64,000 bases of DNA from Labrys monachus (GTDB lineage Bacteria > Pseudomonadota > Alphaproteobacteria > Rhizobiales > Labraceae), in NCBI RefSeq assembly GCF_030814655.1, contig NZ_JAUSVK010000001.1, positions 6,827,001-6,891,000 on the forward strand, read 5' to 3'. The notes under the pieces were generated by a model, which saw nothing but the letters and a program-made list of their open reading frames with translations, made no database searches and was not told where the DNA came from. Both the position numbers and the translations under genes were made by a program. Of this stretch, positions 16,070 to 25,301 are shown one piece after another (positions within the stretch are counted from its first letter, which is position 1; each line of letters opens with the position of its first letter).

Positions 16070-16816
16070 TCAGCCCTGGCTGGACGACCCGTTGCCGTCG
16101 AAGGAGGGCGGCCGGGGCTTGCGGTCGAAGAGGCGGGCATCCGCGCTCTTGAGCGGCAGCACGAGGATGGCACCGGCGATCAGCCCGCCGACATGGGCGA
16201 ACCAGGCGATGTCGTCGGTGCTCGGCGCGATGAAGGCGTTGAAGGCCTGGAACACGATCCAGGCGCCGATGGCCCAATAGGCCGGCAGCTTGAGCGGGAT
16301 GCGGAACAGCACCAGCACCCAGATCTTGACGCGCGGATGCAGCAGCACATAGGCCGCCACCACGCCGGACACCGCCCCGGAGGCGCCGATCAGCGGGCTG
16401 GTCGAATTGGGCAGCGCCAGCGCATGCGCCATGGCGGCCAGCACGGCGCAGGCGAGATAGAAGAAGAGATAGCGCACATGGCCGAGGTCGTCCTCGACAT
16501 TGTCGCCGAACACCCACAGGAACAGCATGTTGCCGGCCAGGTGCATCCACGAGCCGTGGACGAAGGACGAACTGACGGGCGTCAGCCATTCGGGGATGCG
16601 CAGATATTCCGGCGGCAGGTTCATCTTCTCGAACAGCACCACCGGAATCATGCCGTAGGAATAGGTGAAGCCGGCGGTGTCCGCGACATAGGTGCCGGGC
16701 ACATAGCCCGATTGGAAGAACAGGAAGACGACGACGTTGGCGGCGATCAGCAGCCAGTTGACATAGGCCTGCGAAATGCGTCGGTGCGGGTTGTCGTCGT
16801 AGAGCGGGATGATCAT
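16070..16816 (-). CDS. Rhomboid-family intramembrane serine protease
   Basis: A 248-residue polytopic membrane protein starting MIIPLYDDNPHRRISQAYVNWLLIAANVVVF. The catalytic serine sits in GASGAVSGVVAAYV and the catalytic histidine in WFAHVGGLIAGA, on separate predicted helices; the segment HLAGNMLFLWVFGDNVED is the conserved loop of the family. About six membrane helices are visible. ATG 16816 matches the usual start of alphaproteobacterial members (MIPLxDDNP). The C-terminus is a short cytosolic tail (RKPRPPSFDGNGSSSQG). Substrate unknown. Confidence 0.93.
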   Translation of the reverse strand: MIIPLYDDNPHRRISQAYVNWLLIAANVVVFLFFQSGYVPGTYVADTAGFTYSYGMIPVVLFEKMNLPPEYLRIPEWLTPVSSSFVHGSWMHLAGNMLFLWVFGDNVEDDLGHVRYLFFYLACAVLAAMAHALALPNSTSPLIGASGAVSGVVAAYVLLHPRVKIWVLVLFRIPLKLPAYWAIGAWIVFQAFNAFIAPSTDDIAWFAHVGGLIAGAILVLPLKSADARLFDRKPRPPSFDGNGSSSQG

Positions 16817-17098
16817 GGCGCGCCCGGATCGATGCCGATGCAAGATCGCGTGCCGGCAAGATCATTCTAGCAAAGGTCCGTCACGCCGAACATAAGCAAA
16901 ACCGATGCCAAGCCCGATCTCTTCGGGAAAAAACGCGCCGACGCCCGCGAATGGGCGCGGAAAGGCCGGGTTTCGAGCCCGGGGGCGGCCTTTGGCGGGG
17001 CGGCCGTCCGAACCCGCCCTGCGCGCGGCGGGCCCGGGAGGCGATGCCGGCGGCGGAAGGGCGATCCGCTCGGGGTCGCCGGCCCGCCGGACGGCGAA

Positions 17099-17731
17099 TC
17101 ACAGGATCTCGGCGATCTCCTGCGGCGCGAAGCGGGGACCGCGCGGGTGCAGCCCCTCCGGATTGCCATAGCCGATATTGACGAGGATGTTGGACCTGAA
17201 GCGCCCGTCGGCAAAGAACTCGGCGTCGACCTTGGCGTTGTCGAAGCCGCCCATCGGCCCGGCATCGAGGCCGAGCGAGCGCAAGGCCAGGATGAAGTAG
17301 CCCGCCTGCAGGGTGCCGCTGGTGCGCGCCGTCGCCGTCGCGGCCGCCTCGCTGCCGGCGAACCTGGCGCGCGCGTCGACATGCGGGAACAGCCGGGGCA
17401 GGTGGTCGTAGAATTTCAGGTCGTAGGCGAGGATGGCGGTGACCGGCGCCGCCATGGTCTTGGCGCGGTTGCCCTCCGCCAGCGCCGGTTCCAGCCGCGC
17501 CTTGGCCGCGGCGCTGCGCAGGAAGACGACCCGAAGCGGCAGGCTGTTGAGGGCCGTCGGCCCCTGGACCGCGAGTTCGACCGCCTCGTGCAGCAGGGCG
17601 TCCGGCACGGGCCGGTCGAGAAAGGCGTTGTAGGTGCGTCCCTTGTGGAAGATCCGGTCGAGCGCGGCGGGCTCGAGCCTCGATGGGGTCGCGGGGCCCG
17701 TAGCGCCGCCGCCGATTGTTTCCGCGCGCAT
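17099..17731 (-). CDS. RutE-like nitroreductase-family protein (probable malonic semialdehyde reductase)
   Basis: A 210-residue FMN-dependent nitroreductase-fold protein. The segments FHKGRTYNAFLDRPVPD, VQGPTALNSLPLRVVFL, LRSLGLDAGPMGGFDNAKVD and NILVNIGYGNPEG match the RutE/HadB/YdfG-type group, which reduces malonic semialdehyde to 3-hydroxypropionate in pyrimidine breakdown. No other rut genes are present, so the in vivo substrate is open. GGAGACGC precedes ATG 17731. It is divergently transcribed from a LysR regulator, which probably controls it. Confidence 0.85.
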   Translation of the reverse strand: MRAETIGGGATGPATPSRLEPAALDRIFHKGRTYNAFLDRPVPDALLHEAVELAVQGPTALNSLPLRVVFLRSAAAKARLEPALAEGNRAKTMAAPVTAILAYDLKFYDHLPRLFPHVDARARFAGSEAAATATARTSGTLQAGYFILALRSLGLDAGPMGGFDNAKVDAEFFADGRFRSNILVNIGYGNPEGLHPRGPRFAPQEIAEIL

Positions 17732-17837
17732 GATGCGTCTCCGATAGGGTCGGCGCCGTCGCCGACAGGGGTGTCCGATGCGTTCCGTCGAACGTCGATA
17801 CCGATATCGCGTCCCCCATTCATCACTTCAATCGGCC

Positions 17838-17858
17838 AAATGGTGATATATTCCATCG
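17838..17858. promoter_or_regulatory. Candidate LysR-type binding site in the divergent promoter region
   Basis: In the 140 bases between the RutE-like gene and the LysR gene, ATGG (17840-17843) and CCAT (17853-17856) form an interrupted dyad around the AT-rich centre TGATATATT. It lies about 16 bases before the LysR start codon. LysR boxes are T-N11-A dyads of this size; the assignment is positional inference. Confidence 0.35.
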
Positions 17859-17871
17859 GTGGAGGTGATGG

Positions 17872-18813
17872 ATGCTCGATACGCTGACGCTGGACCAGCT
17901 GCGGATCCTGATCGCCGTGGCGGAGGAGGGCAGCTTTTCGGCGGCCGCGCGCCGGCTCGGCCGCGTCCAGTCGGGGGTGAGCCAGGCCGTGCAGGGGCTG
18001 GAGGAGGCGCTCGACCTCGCGCTGTTCGACCGTTCCGGACGCAGGCCCGTCCTCACCGAAGCGGGATCGGCCATCCTCGCCGAGGCGCGGCAGGTCGTCG
18101 GCCGGGCCAACGGGCTCAGGGCCCATGCCGCCACGATCGCGGGCGGCGACGAGCCGGACCTCACCCTCGCCGTCGATCCGCTCTTTCCCAACGCCGTGCT
18201 GATGGAGAGCCTGCGCGCGCTGCAGCGGGCCTTCCCGCTCCTGCCGGTGACCCTGCTCACCGAGGGCCTCGGCGGCCCGGAACAGAGGCTGCGCGACGGC
18301 GTGGCGCGGCTGGCGATCTACGGCCTGCTGTCGGCCGCCGCCGCCGACCTCCATGCGGAAAAACTGACCGACGTCCTGATGGTGCCGGTGGTCGCCGCGG
18401 ACCACCCGATGGCATCGCAGCCCGAGCCGGTCGCCCGCGGCTTCGTCGAGGAGCAGACGCAGCTCGTCCTCACCGAACGCACGCCGCTTTCGCAGCGCGC
18501 CAGCGGCGGCATCTTCTCGGCCCGGCTGTGGCGCTTCATCGACCTCGCCACCCGGCTGGAATACCTGCTCGCCGGGTTCGGCTGGTGCCACATGCCGCTG
18601 CATCTGGTCGAACCGCATATCCAGGCGGGCAGGCTGAAGCGGCTCAGACTCGAGCAGAGCGCCGGCATGGCCCTCGGCCTCCACGTCGTGCGCCAGCGCG
18701 GGCAGAGGCTGGGCCGGGCCAGCCAATGGCTGGTGGACGACCTGCGGCGCCGGCTCGTCGCCATCGACCCGCCGGCGGCAGCCGCCGGCACCGATCGGCG
18801 CCCTTCACCATAA
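17872..18813 (+). CDS. LysR-family transcriptional regulator
   Basis: A 313-residue regulator with an N-terminal winged helix (LTLDQLRILIAVAEEGSFSAAARRLGRVQSGVSQAVQGLEE, residues about 5-45) followed by LALFDRSGRRPVLTEAG, and a periplasmic-binding-fold effector domain from about residue 95. It is preceded by GGAGG at 17861. Its divergent neighbour is the RutE-like nitroreductase, the usual arrangement for a LysR regulator and its target. The last 20 residues (PPAAAAGTDRRPSP) are unstructured. Confidence 0.93.
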   Translation: MLDTLTLDQLRILIAVAEEGSFSAAARRLGRVQSGVSQAVQGLEEALDLALFDRSGRRPVLTEAGSAILAEARQVVGRANGLRAHAATIAGGDEPDLTLAVDPLFPNAVLMESLRALQRAFPLLPVTLLTEGLGGPEQRLRDGVARLAIYGLLSAAAADLHAEKLTDVLMVPVVAADHPMASQPEPVARGFVEEQTQLVLTERTPLSQRASGGIFSARLWRFIDLATRLEYLLAGFGWCHMPLHLVEPHIQAGRLKRLRLEQSAGMALGLHVVRQRGQRLGRASQWLVDDLRRRLVAIDPPAAAAGTDRRPSP

Positions 18814-18924
18814 ACCGCCCCTTAACGCCTGAGGTCTAGCTTGCTGGACGGGCTGTCGGTGTTGCGTTCCCATATTCTGGCACGTGATCCGGTCTGCCGC
18901 ATCCTATGATCGAGGCGACCGGCA

Positions 18925-21684
18925 ATGCGGACCATGCGACGCAGTTTTTCCCAAAACTATGCGCTTCCCGACGAGGTGAAGGGCATGCTCGCGCGCCGGC
19001 TCAACGAACTCCTCGGCATCGTTCTCATCGGCGTCGCGGCCCTCGCCGGCCTCGCCCTCGCAACCTGGTCGGTGCAGGATCCGAGCTTCAACCATGCCGG
19101 CGCGACCGGCCCGGTGCGCAACTGGCTCGGCTTCGGCGGCGCCGCCGCGGCGGATTTCCTGATGCAGATCTTCGGCGTCGCCTCCATCGCGATCCTGACG
19201 CCGGCGGCCTTCTGGGGGTGGCGGCTTCTCGCCCACAAATCGGTCGACGCGCAGCGGATGCGGCTGATCTGCCTGGGATCCGGCATCCTGCTCGCCGCCG
19301 GCTTCGCCTCCGGCTTTCCGGTGACGATGCACTGGCCGCTGCCGACGGGGCTCGGCGGGGTCGCCGGCGACTGGGCCTTCGGCATTCCCGCCTTCATGCT
19401 CTTCGTGCATCATTCGCCGATCGGGCAGGGGCTGCTGACCGTCATGCTCGGCATCGGCGCCTTCCTGACGCTCGCCGTCGCGTCGGGCTTCTTCTTCCAT
19501 TCCCGCGAGATCGAGCGTCCGGCGCCCGACATGCCGATGCGGATGCGCGGCGAGCCGCGCCGCCCGCGCGACGAGGACGAGGACGACGAGCGCTCGGTGC
19601 CGCTGCTGGGGGCGGTGATGCACTGGGCGCTCAGCCTCAAGCACACGCTGCTGCGCAAGCGCGTCAAGCCCGGCCCCGAGCGCTACGGCCAGGCCGGCGA
19701 CAGGCCGGGCGGCATCAGCGATCTCCTCGCCCGGGTGAAGACGGCGGCCCATCTCGTCGCGCGGCCGGGGGAAGCGCAGGCCTCCCGCCGGGAGCCGGCC
19801 TTCACGCCGCGGACCGCACCGCGCCCCGATGCGCGCCGGCCGAACGAGGCGATATCGCTGGACGGCGAGGAGGACCTCGGGCGCGTGCCGTCGGCGCCCT
19901 ATGGCGGCATTCCCGCGGACGACGATTACGACGACGAGGAGGCGCCGGCGCCCCCGCCGCGGGCGCGGCCGACGCGCCCGCTCGTCAGCATGGCCGAGGC
20001 GGCGGCGCGCGACATCGACCCGCCGCGCGCCACGGCGCGGGTCGTTCCCCCGCCGACGCCGCCCAAGCAGGGCCGGCGCATCGTGCGCGAGAGCGAGCCC
20101 GACTTCCCCTTCGAGCACCGCTACGAACTGCCGCCCCTCGCCCTGCTGGCCGAGCCGCGGCGCACGGTCGGCGCCACCGTCTCCCAGGATGCGCTCGAGC
20201 AGAATGCGCGGCTGCTCGAAGGCGTGCTGGAGGATTTCGGCGTGCGCGGCGAGATCATCAATGTGCGTCCCGGGCCGGTCGTCACGCTGTATGAGCTGGA
20301 GCCCGCGCCGGGCATCAAGTCCTCGCGGGTCATCGGCCTCGCCGACGACATCGCCCGCTCGATGTCGGCGATCTCGGCCCGCGTCGCCGTGGTACCGGGC
20401 CGCAACGTCATCGGCATCGAATTGCCCAACGCCAAGCGCGAGACCGTCTATTTCCGCGAGATGATCGGCTCGGAGGATTTCGAGAAGTCGAAGTTCAAGC
20501 TCACCATGGCGCTCGGCAAGAACATCGGCGGCGAGCCGGTGATGGTCCAGCTCGAGAAGATGCCGCATCTGCTCGTCGCCGGCACCACCGGCTCGGGCAA
20601 GTCGGTGGCCATCAACACCATGATCCTGTCGCTGCTCTACCGGCTCAAGCCGGAGGAATGCCGCATGATCATGGTGGATCCGAAGATGCTGGAACTGTCG
20701 GTCTATGACGGCATCCCGCATCTGCTCTCCCCCGTCGTCACCGACATGAAGAAGGTGGTGCTCGCCCTCAAATGGGCGGTACGCGAGATGGAGGAGCGCT
20801 ACAAGAAGATGGCCAAGCTCGGTGTGCGCAACATCGACGGCTTCAACCAGCGCGCCGCCGAGGCGAAGGCCAAGGGCGACAAGGTGCTGCGCACGGTGCA
20901 GACCGGCTTCGACAAGGAGACCGGCCAGGCCCTCTACGAGCAGGAGGAGATGGATCTGACGCCGGTGCCCTACATCGTCATCATCGTCGACGAGATGGCC
21001 GACCTGATGATCCAGGAAGGCAAGAATGTCGAAGGGCCGATCCAGCGCCTGGCGCAGATGGCGCGCGCCGCCGGCATCCATCTGATCATGGCGACGCAGC
21101 GCCCCTCGGTCGACGTCATCACCGGCACGATCAAGGCCAATTTCCCCACCCGCATCTCCTTCCAGCTGACGACGAAGATCGACAGCCGCACCATCCTGGG
21201 CGAGCAGGGGGCCGAGCAGCTCCTCGGCCAGGGCGACATGCTGCACATGGCCGGCGGCGGGCGCATATCGCGCGTGCACGGCCCCTTCGTCTCCGACGAG
21301 GAGGTCGAGAAGGTCGTCGCCCATCTCAAGGCGCAGGGCCGGCCCGATTATCTCGACGCCATCACGGCGGAGGACGACGAGGCGGGCGAGGAGGAGGGCG
21401 ACGGTGGCGCCGTGTTCGACAAGGGCGCCTTCGGCGCGGAGGACGGCGGCGACGTCTACGACCAGGCGGTCAAGGTCGTGCTGCGCGACAAGAAATGCTC
21501 GACCTCCTACATCCAGCGCCGCCTGCAGATCGGCTACAACCGCGCGGCCTCGCTCGTCGAGCGCATGGAGAAGGAAGGCATCGTCGGCCCGTCGAACCAT
21601 GCCGGCAAACGCGAGATCCTCGTCTACAGCCGCGATGTGCGCAACGGCGAGGATGGGGAAGCGGACGAGGAAGGCGAGGAATAG
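18925..21684 (+). CDS. ftsK: DNA translocase FtsK
   Basis: Septum-located DNA pump that clears the chromosome terminus from the closing division site. The 919-residue protein has an N-terminal membrane domain with about four helices (residues 33-200). A linker follows (about 200-430) with an acidic patch DEDEDDE and a [14 protein letters not shown] stretch. The RecA-like motor has Walker A GTTGSGKS near residue 555, Walker [13 protein letters not shown], and [20 protein letters not shown]. The C-terminal gamma winged helix ([26 protein letters not shown]) reads KOPS sites. GAGG precedes ATG 18925; ATG 18934 is an alternative. All parts are intact. Confidence 0.97.
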   Translation: MRTMRRSFSQNYALPDEVKGMLARRLNELLGIVLIGVAALAGLALATWSVQDPSFNHAGATGPVRNWLGFGGAAAADFLMQIFGVASIAILTPAAFWGWRLLAHKSVDAQRMRLICLGSGILLAAGFASGFPVTMHWPLPTGLGGVAGDWAFGIPAFMLFVHHSPIGQGLLTVMLGIGAFLTLAVASGFFFHSREIERPAPDMPMRMRGEPRRPRDEDEDDERSVPLLGAVMHWALSLKHTLLRKRVKPGPERYGQAGDRPGGISDLLARVKTAAHLVARPGEAQASRREPAFTPRTAPRPDARRPNEAISLDGEEDLGRVPSAPYGGIPADDDYDDEEAPAPPPRARPTRPLVSMAEAAARDIDPPRATARVVPPPTPPKQGRRIVRESEPDFPFEHRYELPPLALLAEPRRTVGATVSQDALEQNARLLEGVLEDFGVRGEIINVRPGPVVTLYELEPAPGIKSSRVIGLADDIARSMSAISARVAVVPGRNVIGIELPNAKRETVYFREMIGSEDFEKSKFKLTMALGKNIGGEPVMVQLEKMPHLLVAGTTGSGKSVAINTMILSLLYRLKPEECRMIMVDPKMLELSVYDGIPHLLSPVVTDMKKVVLALKWAVREMEERYKKMAKLGVRNIDGFNQRAAEAKAKGDKVLRTVQTGFDKETGQALYEQEEMDLTPVPYIVIIVDEMADLMIQEGKNVEGPIQRLAQMARAAGIHLIMATQRPSVDVITGTIKANFPTRISFQLTTKIDSRTILGEQGAEQLLGQGDMLHMAGGGRISRVHGPFVSDEEVEKVVAHLKAQGRPDYLDAITAEDDEAGEEEGDGGAVFDKGAFGAEDGGDVYDQAVKVVLRDKKCSTSYIQRRLQIGYNRAASLVERMEKEGIVGPSNHAGKREILVYSRDVRNGEDGEADEEGEE

Positions 21685-21803
21685 GACGGCCCCGCGGCCT
21701 CGTCCCCCGCGCCCCGCGGGGTGGCGCGACGCCCGTCCGGGAGAACGCTCGCCGATCCCGATTCGGGCTCGACGCCACCGGCGCCAGGGCTTAAAGTCCG
21801 GGC

Positions 21804-21995
21804 ATGGCTTCCTTCTTCTACATCCTGGTACCCTTCGCCATTCTTGCCGTCGCCGTCGTGCTGGGCATGGGCCTGCACAACATGATGAAGGGCGGCGACG
21901 GATGGCGCTCGCAGCGGCTGATGCAATGGCGCGTGATATTGCAGGCCGTCGCCGTGGTGGTGATCATGGCCGCGATCTATTTCGCGCATAAATAG
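21804..21995 (+). CDS. HIG1-domain twin transmembrane protein
   Basis: A 63-residue protein with two hydrophobic helices (FFYILVPFAILAVAVVLGMGL and VILQAVAVVVIMAAIYF) joined by the loop HNMMKGGDGWRSQRLMQWR. The RSQRLMQWRV stretch is the core of the hypoxia-induced (HIG1) family; alphaproteobacterial members are the bacterial relatives of mitochondrial respiratory supercomplex factors. Function in bacteria is not settled. It follows ftsK by 119 bases on the same strand. The ribosome site is weak. Confidence 0.8.
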   Translation: MASFFYILVPFAILAVAVVLGMGLHNMMKGGDGWRSQRLMQWRVILQAVAVVVIMAAIYFAHK

Positions 21996-22016
21996 CCGGC
22001 GGGCAGGGCGACGGCG

Positions 22017-23096
22017 TCAGGCCGGCCGGCCGCCGGCCGTTTCGATGCCGGCGGGATCCGGTTTGGGCAGGCGGCCCTGATTGGTGGTGAGGTGCTGCTC
22101 GATCAGACGCCGCGCGCCCGCCTCGTCTCCGGCGGCGATGAGGTCGATCAGCCTGGCGTGCTCCTCGATCGCGCAGGACGAGCCGACATGGTCGTAGAGG
22201 AGAACCGCCAGCGACGTCTTCACCGACAGCGTCCGGACGAAGTCCTCGAGCACGCGGCTTTCCCCCAGCGACGCCACCAGCGAGTGGAATTCGGTCAATA
22301 GCCGGATCAGCGATCCGCGGTCGCCCGCTTTCTCCGCTTCCGCCTGCTGCTCGACGTGCCGGCGCAGCAGCCGGACGTCATGGGCGGTGCAATGCCGGCA
22401 GACATCGGCCACCACCTCGCCTTCGATCAGCCGGCGGGCGGCATAGGCCTGCTCGACCTCCGACATCGAGGGATTGTTGACGAAAGCGCCGCGATTGCGC
22501 TGGAGCACCACGAGGCCGCCGGGCTCGAGCTTGTGGAGGGCCGTGCGAACGGCGGCGCGACCGGCGCCCAGCAGGTCGCCGAGCGCGGCCTCGCTGAGCT
22601 TCTGGCCCGGCCGGAAGCGGCCGTCGGTGATCAGGCGCGCGATGGCCTCGGCGAGCTGGTCGTTGGGAACGCCGCGCGGGGCCGGCGGCGGTTCCGCCCT
22701 CGGCGCGGGCGCAGGAGGGGTCAGGCCGGCCGGGGCGCGCGAGGGGCGAAGCGGCGGCTCGCCGGCGCGCCTGAGCACCTTGAGGATGGTATCGGTGGAC
22801 AGCGCGATGCCCTGACTCTCCAATTCGCGCCTGATCCGGTGGATGCCATGACCGTGCCGGCGCCGGAGATCGAGGATCAGCGTCTCCTCGCGCTCGAACA
22901 CCTTGCGGTTGGGCGAGGAAGCCGGCCGCCGGCTCGGCTCGTCGAGACCGGCCGGACCCTGCTCCCGGTAGCGTCGCAGCCATTTGCGGAAGGTCGGCTG
23001 GGAGATGCCGAAACGCGCGCAGACGGCGCCGACGCTTCCGATATTTTCATACGCCTCGATCCATGCGAGGCGATCGGTCCTGGTCACGGGCTGCAT
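22017..23096 (-). CDS. Fusion regulator: transposase-type HTH plus GntR/FCD domains
   Basis: A 359-residue protein with an unusual order of parts. The N-terminus (about residues 1-110) reads like the DNA-binding half of IS481/IS3-type transposases: WIEAYENIGSVGAVCARFGISQPTFRKWLRRYREQGPAGL, then RRHGHGIHRIRRELESQGIALS. A Pro/Ala-rich hinge follows. Then come a GntR-type winged helix (GQKLSEAALGDLLGAGRAAVRTALHKLE, wing RNRGAFV) and an FCD domain (YAARRLIEGEVVADVC, FHSLVASLGES, HARLIDLIAAGDEAGARRLIEQHL). No integrase catalytic domain is present. ATG 23096 was chosen because the HTH begins soon after. It may be a domesticated regulator with two DNA-binding modules; the ligand is unknown. Confidence 0.8.
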   Translation of the reverse strand: MQPVTRTDRLAWIEAYENIGSVGAVCARFGISQPTFRKWLRRYREQGPAGLDEPSRRPASSPNRKVFEREETLILDLRRRHGHGIHRIRRELESQGIALSTDTILKVLRRAGEPPLRPSRAPAGLTPPAPAPRAEPPPAPRGVPNDQLAEAIARLITDGRFRPGQKLSEAALGDLLGAGRAAVRTALHKLEPGGLVVLQRNRGAFVNNPSMSEVEQAYAARRLIEGEVVADVCRHCTAHDVRLLRRHVEQQAEAEKAGDRGSLIRLLTEFHSLVASLGESRVLEDFVRTLSVKTSLAVLLYDHVGSSCAIEEHARLIDLIAAGDEAGARRLIEQHLTTNQGRLPKPDPAGIETAGGRPA

Positions 23097-23225
23097 CCAC
23101 AATGATGTGTACTCACTACGATTGCCGGTCCGCGCCGTCAATGCCGCCGGCCTGCGCCCCGGGCTCCGAATTGAGGTCGGCAAAGCCTGGGCGAGACGGG
23201 TGGGAGGACTGCCCGGTAACGCTCC

Positions 23226-23310
23226 GTCCTGTCAGGCGAGCCGCGCAGCGGCGGGGGAAAGAGGGATCCATGGGCGAGGAAGCCACCTGCCGCATGGATC
23301 CCCTCGCATG
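23226..23310. repeat. Degenerate copy of the GTCATCCCC-type palindromic repeat
   Basis: GGCGAGCCGCGCAGCGGCGG, then GGGATCCATG and, inverted, CATGGATCCC (from 23293). The inner GGATCCATG arms and the GAGCCGCGCAGCGGCG text match the repeat split by the IS110 element; the outer arms have decayed. It occupies the 379-base gap between the fusion regulator and the first antitoxin gene, in which I see no gene. Confidence 0.6.
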
Positions 23311-23475
23311 ATGCCGGCTTCAAGTTTCGCCGTATCCTGTGTTTCGACACCCTCGACACCCGCAAAAGGGGGAGGGTGCGGCTCAGACCGGGCGAAACGG
23401 CTTTCAGCCAAAAGCTGGGCATTTGCCTACAAAGTATGATGAAGTATGCGCTTCACGTTTCGAGAGGAGTTCGCC

Positions 23476-23763
23476 GTGGGTGACATCGAACGCATGACCA
23501 TACCGATGCCTGCCGAGATGGCGGCCGTGGTGAAGAGCGCTGTCGATGCTGGCGATTACGCTTCCACAAGCGAGGTCGTACGCGCCGCGTTGCGCGACTG
23601 GAAAACCAAGCGCGCGCTGCAGATTGAGGAATTGGCGGCTTTGAAGGCCGATATCGATGCGGGCCTTGCCGACGTTGCGGCAGGCCGCGTCAAGGACTTC
23701 GACTCCGCACGCATTGTCGAACGAGGGAGGAAGCTATTGGCCGCCCGCTCGCCCTCCGTCTGA
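23476..23763 (+). CDS. ParD-type antitoxin (toxin partner broken)
   Basis: A 95-residue protein with an N-terminal ribbon-helix-helix (RMTIPMPAEMAAVVKSAVDAGDYASTSEVVRAALRDWKTKR) and a C-terminal helix that would wrap a ParE toxin (LAALKADIDAGLADVAAGRVKDFD). GTG 23476 was chosen because GAGAGGAG lies 6 bases upstream; the frame is open 30 bases further. Its 3' end overlaps the toxin reading frame, the normal parDE arrangement. The toxin is frameshifted, so this antitoxin is an orphan unless it acts on other ParE proteins. The region is visibly less GC-rich than the core genes around it. Confidence 0.88.
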   Translation: MGDIERMTIPMPAEMAAVVKSAVDAGDYASTSEVVRAALRDWKTKRALQIEELAALKADIDAGLADVAAGRVKDFDSARIVERGRKLLAARSPSV

Positions 23764-24064
23764 CCGACGCGGCGGAGGCCGACCTTGCTGAAATCTGGTT
23801 CTACGTCGCCGGCGAAGCATCCGAGGTGACAGCGACGCGCCTGATTGATCGCATCAAGCAGATTGTGAGCCGCTGCGTCATCTTCCTCTCGCCGCGCCGG
23901 CGCGCGAAAATTTTGCCCCCGGCCTGCGCGTGAGTTTTTCCGGCAATTGCGCCCTTTACTATCTGCATAACGAATATGAGCTTGTGATTGTCCGGGTTCT
24001 CCATGGCGCGCGCGATGCCGCGCTCTGGCAGAGCATGGCGGATTCACTGGATGACGTCGGTTGA
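23736..24064 (+). pseudogene. ParE-type toxin, frameshifted
   Basis: Two frames together spell a ParE-like toxin. The first gives RLTDAAEADLAEIWFYVAGE and TATRLIDRIKQIVSRC, then runs into a stop at about 23934. The second, shifted by one base, continues PLAAPARENFAPGLRVSFSG and ALYYLHNEYELVIVRVLHGA to the TGA at 24062. The switch lies near 23880. The frame also lacks a normal start: the only codon well spaced after GGAGG (23726-23730) is ATT at 23736. A dead toxin with an intact antitoxin is a common end state of such modules. Confidence 0.8.
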
Positions 24065-24157
24065 AGAAGCGGGGAGGATTCGCCCGCCATGCACCACACG
24101 ATGCCTAAGATTGCTATTTTTAGGCATTCCGTTCATAATGGAGCCTTGGAGGTACCC

Positions 24158-24418
24158 ATGAATATGAACGTGTCCCTCACCGATCAGCTCGCGGAGTTCG
24201 TCAAGGCCAAGGTCTCGACCGGGCGCTACAGCTCATCCAGCGAAGTCGTTCGCGAGGCTCTACGGCTGATGGAAAAACTGGAACAGCAGGAATCCGAAAA
24301 GCTGGAATTTCTGCGCCAGGCCTGGAAACAAGGCATCGACAGCGGCGACGCCGGCGAGCTGGACTTCGCCAGCCTAAAGAAGGAAGCGCGCGCGCGGCTT
24401 GACGCACCGAAAGCGTGA
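24158..24418 (+). CDS. ParD-type antitoxin, second module
   Basis: An 86-residue ribbon-helix-helix antitoxin: MNMNVSLTDQLAEFVKAKV, then GRYSSSSEVVREALRLME. The C-terminal toxin-binding region includes LRQAWKQGIDSGDAGELDFA. GGAGG sits 6 bases before ATG 24158. The stop is 4 bases before the GTG of its toxin, so the pair is cotranscribed and probably autorepressed. The protein differs clearly from the antitoxin at 23476 and belongs to the CC2985/ParD branch. Confidence 0.93.
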   Translation: MNMNVSLTDQLAEFVKAKVSTGRYSSSSEVVREALRLMEKLEQQESEKLEFLRQAWKQGIDSGDAGELDFASLKKEARARLDAPKA

Positions 24419-24422
24419 GCGC

Positions 24423-24722
24423 GTGAGCAACGTTCGTTTTACGCGCCGCGCCCGCGAAGACCTTCTGAATATCTGGGTTTATATCGCGAACCAGAATCCC
24501 CTTGCCGCCGATCGGGTGTATGACCGCATCGAGGAGACCTGCCGACTACTGGAAGATCATCCCCGGCTCGGGCCTGCCCGTCCGGAAATTGCCGAAGATG
24601 CCAGATCGCTCGTTGTCGACCGATGGATCGCATTTTATCGAGTGATGGAAGACGGCGTGCAGATTGTCCGGATCGTCGACGGTGCGCGCGACCTCACCAG
24701 CCTTGAATGGGCGCCGAAGTAA
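24423..24722 (+). CDS. ParE-type toxin, intact
   Basis: A 99-residue RelE/ParE-superfamily toxin: NVRFTRRAREDLLNIWVYIA, DRVYDRIEETCRLLEDHPRLG, then LVVDRWIAFYRVMEDGVQIVRIVDGARD. The Tyr and Arg-rich strands are those of the family, and the DGARD ending is typical of ParE. ParE toxins usually poison DNA gyrase. I chose GTG 24423, just past the antitoxin stop; a TTG at 24399 inside the antitoxin is the alternative. This is the only complete toxin-antitoxin pair in the window. Confidence 0.92.
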   Translation: MSNVRFTRRAREDLLNIWVYIANQNPLAADRVYDRIEETCRLLEDHPRLGPARPEIAEDARSLVVDRWIAFYRVMEDGVQIVRIVDGARDLTSLEWAPK

Positions 24723-24809
24723 CGCGGCACGGTTTTCGAAATCAACTCCCTTGGTCCGTATTATCGCCTATATGAATCCGACGCAGAGAAAGCTTGTGCG
24801 GTGTCTCTA

Positions 24810-25212
24810 ATGTTCGAGGAACCTGCCAAAAGAGATATCGATGCAGCTCTTTCAGTTTTGATGAATGAAGCGCGGCGTCAGGTTCAGGACGCGAAGAACC
24901 GCGTCACGTCGGATGCGATCAAGCAAGGCGCTGCCAGAAGCAACCGTGTCATCATTGCGATCGCCGACGACGCGGACAAGGTACACAAAGCCAGCATTGA
25001 CCAGGGTAAAAAGATACTTCTCGACTTTATCGAACGCATGCAGTTGCCCCGCCACCGAGATCACGGCATGGGCGCGCCCTCACCTCGAAAATCTCGGCAA
25101 TGCCGTTATCAGCATCATACCGCCGAACGGCGTTCCCAACGATCACCAGCGCATTGGGACACGATCCATGAAGACGGAACGGTGTCCCGGCAAGCCGGGG
25201 AAGCTTCAGTAA
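24810..25212 (+). pseudogene. Frameshifted gene of unknown function
   Basis: The first frame gives MFEEPAKRDIDAALSVLMN, then QVQDAKNRVTSDAIKQGAAR, DDADKVHKASIDQGKKILL and DFIERMQLPR. A plus-one shift near 25055 continues plausibly as TEITAWARPHLENLGNAVIS, then IIPPNGVPNDHQRI. The tail after that (to the TAA at 25210) looks like random GC-rich translation, so the gene is probably cut short as well. I do not recognise the family. It lies between the toxin-antitoxin genes and a run of repeat fragments, consistent with a decaying accessory island. Confidence 0.4.
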
Positions 25213-25270
25213 TCCGACGGTCCTGATGTCCCCCCCAAAATTTGATCTCAAGCAAGCCCTTTTGGGCAAC

Positions 25271-25301
25271 GGGATCTGCTTCCGCTCGCCGGGGATGACG
25301 G
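25271..25301. repeat. Half copy of the GTCATCCCC-type repeat
   Basis: GGGATCTGCTTCCGCTCGCC followed by GGGGATGACGG equals one outer arm of the repeat that flanks the IS110 element (compare 10861-10889). A fragment of another repeat family, CTAGGGCAAAAT, follows at 25413. The stretch 25213-25513 otherwise shows no gene. Confidence 0.6.

Noticed and set aside
18904-21600. Very long open frame antisense to ftsK (about 900 codons).
   Set aside because: FtsK on the other strand has full-length family motifs. The antisense frame is His/Arg/Asp-rich, without domains, as expected from codon bias in GC-rich DNA.
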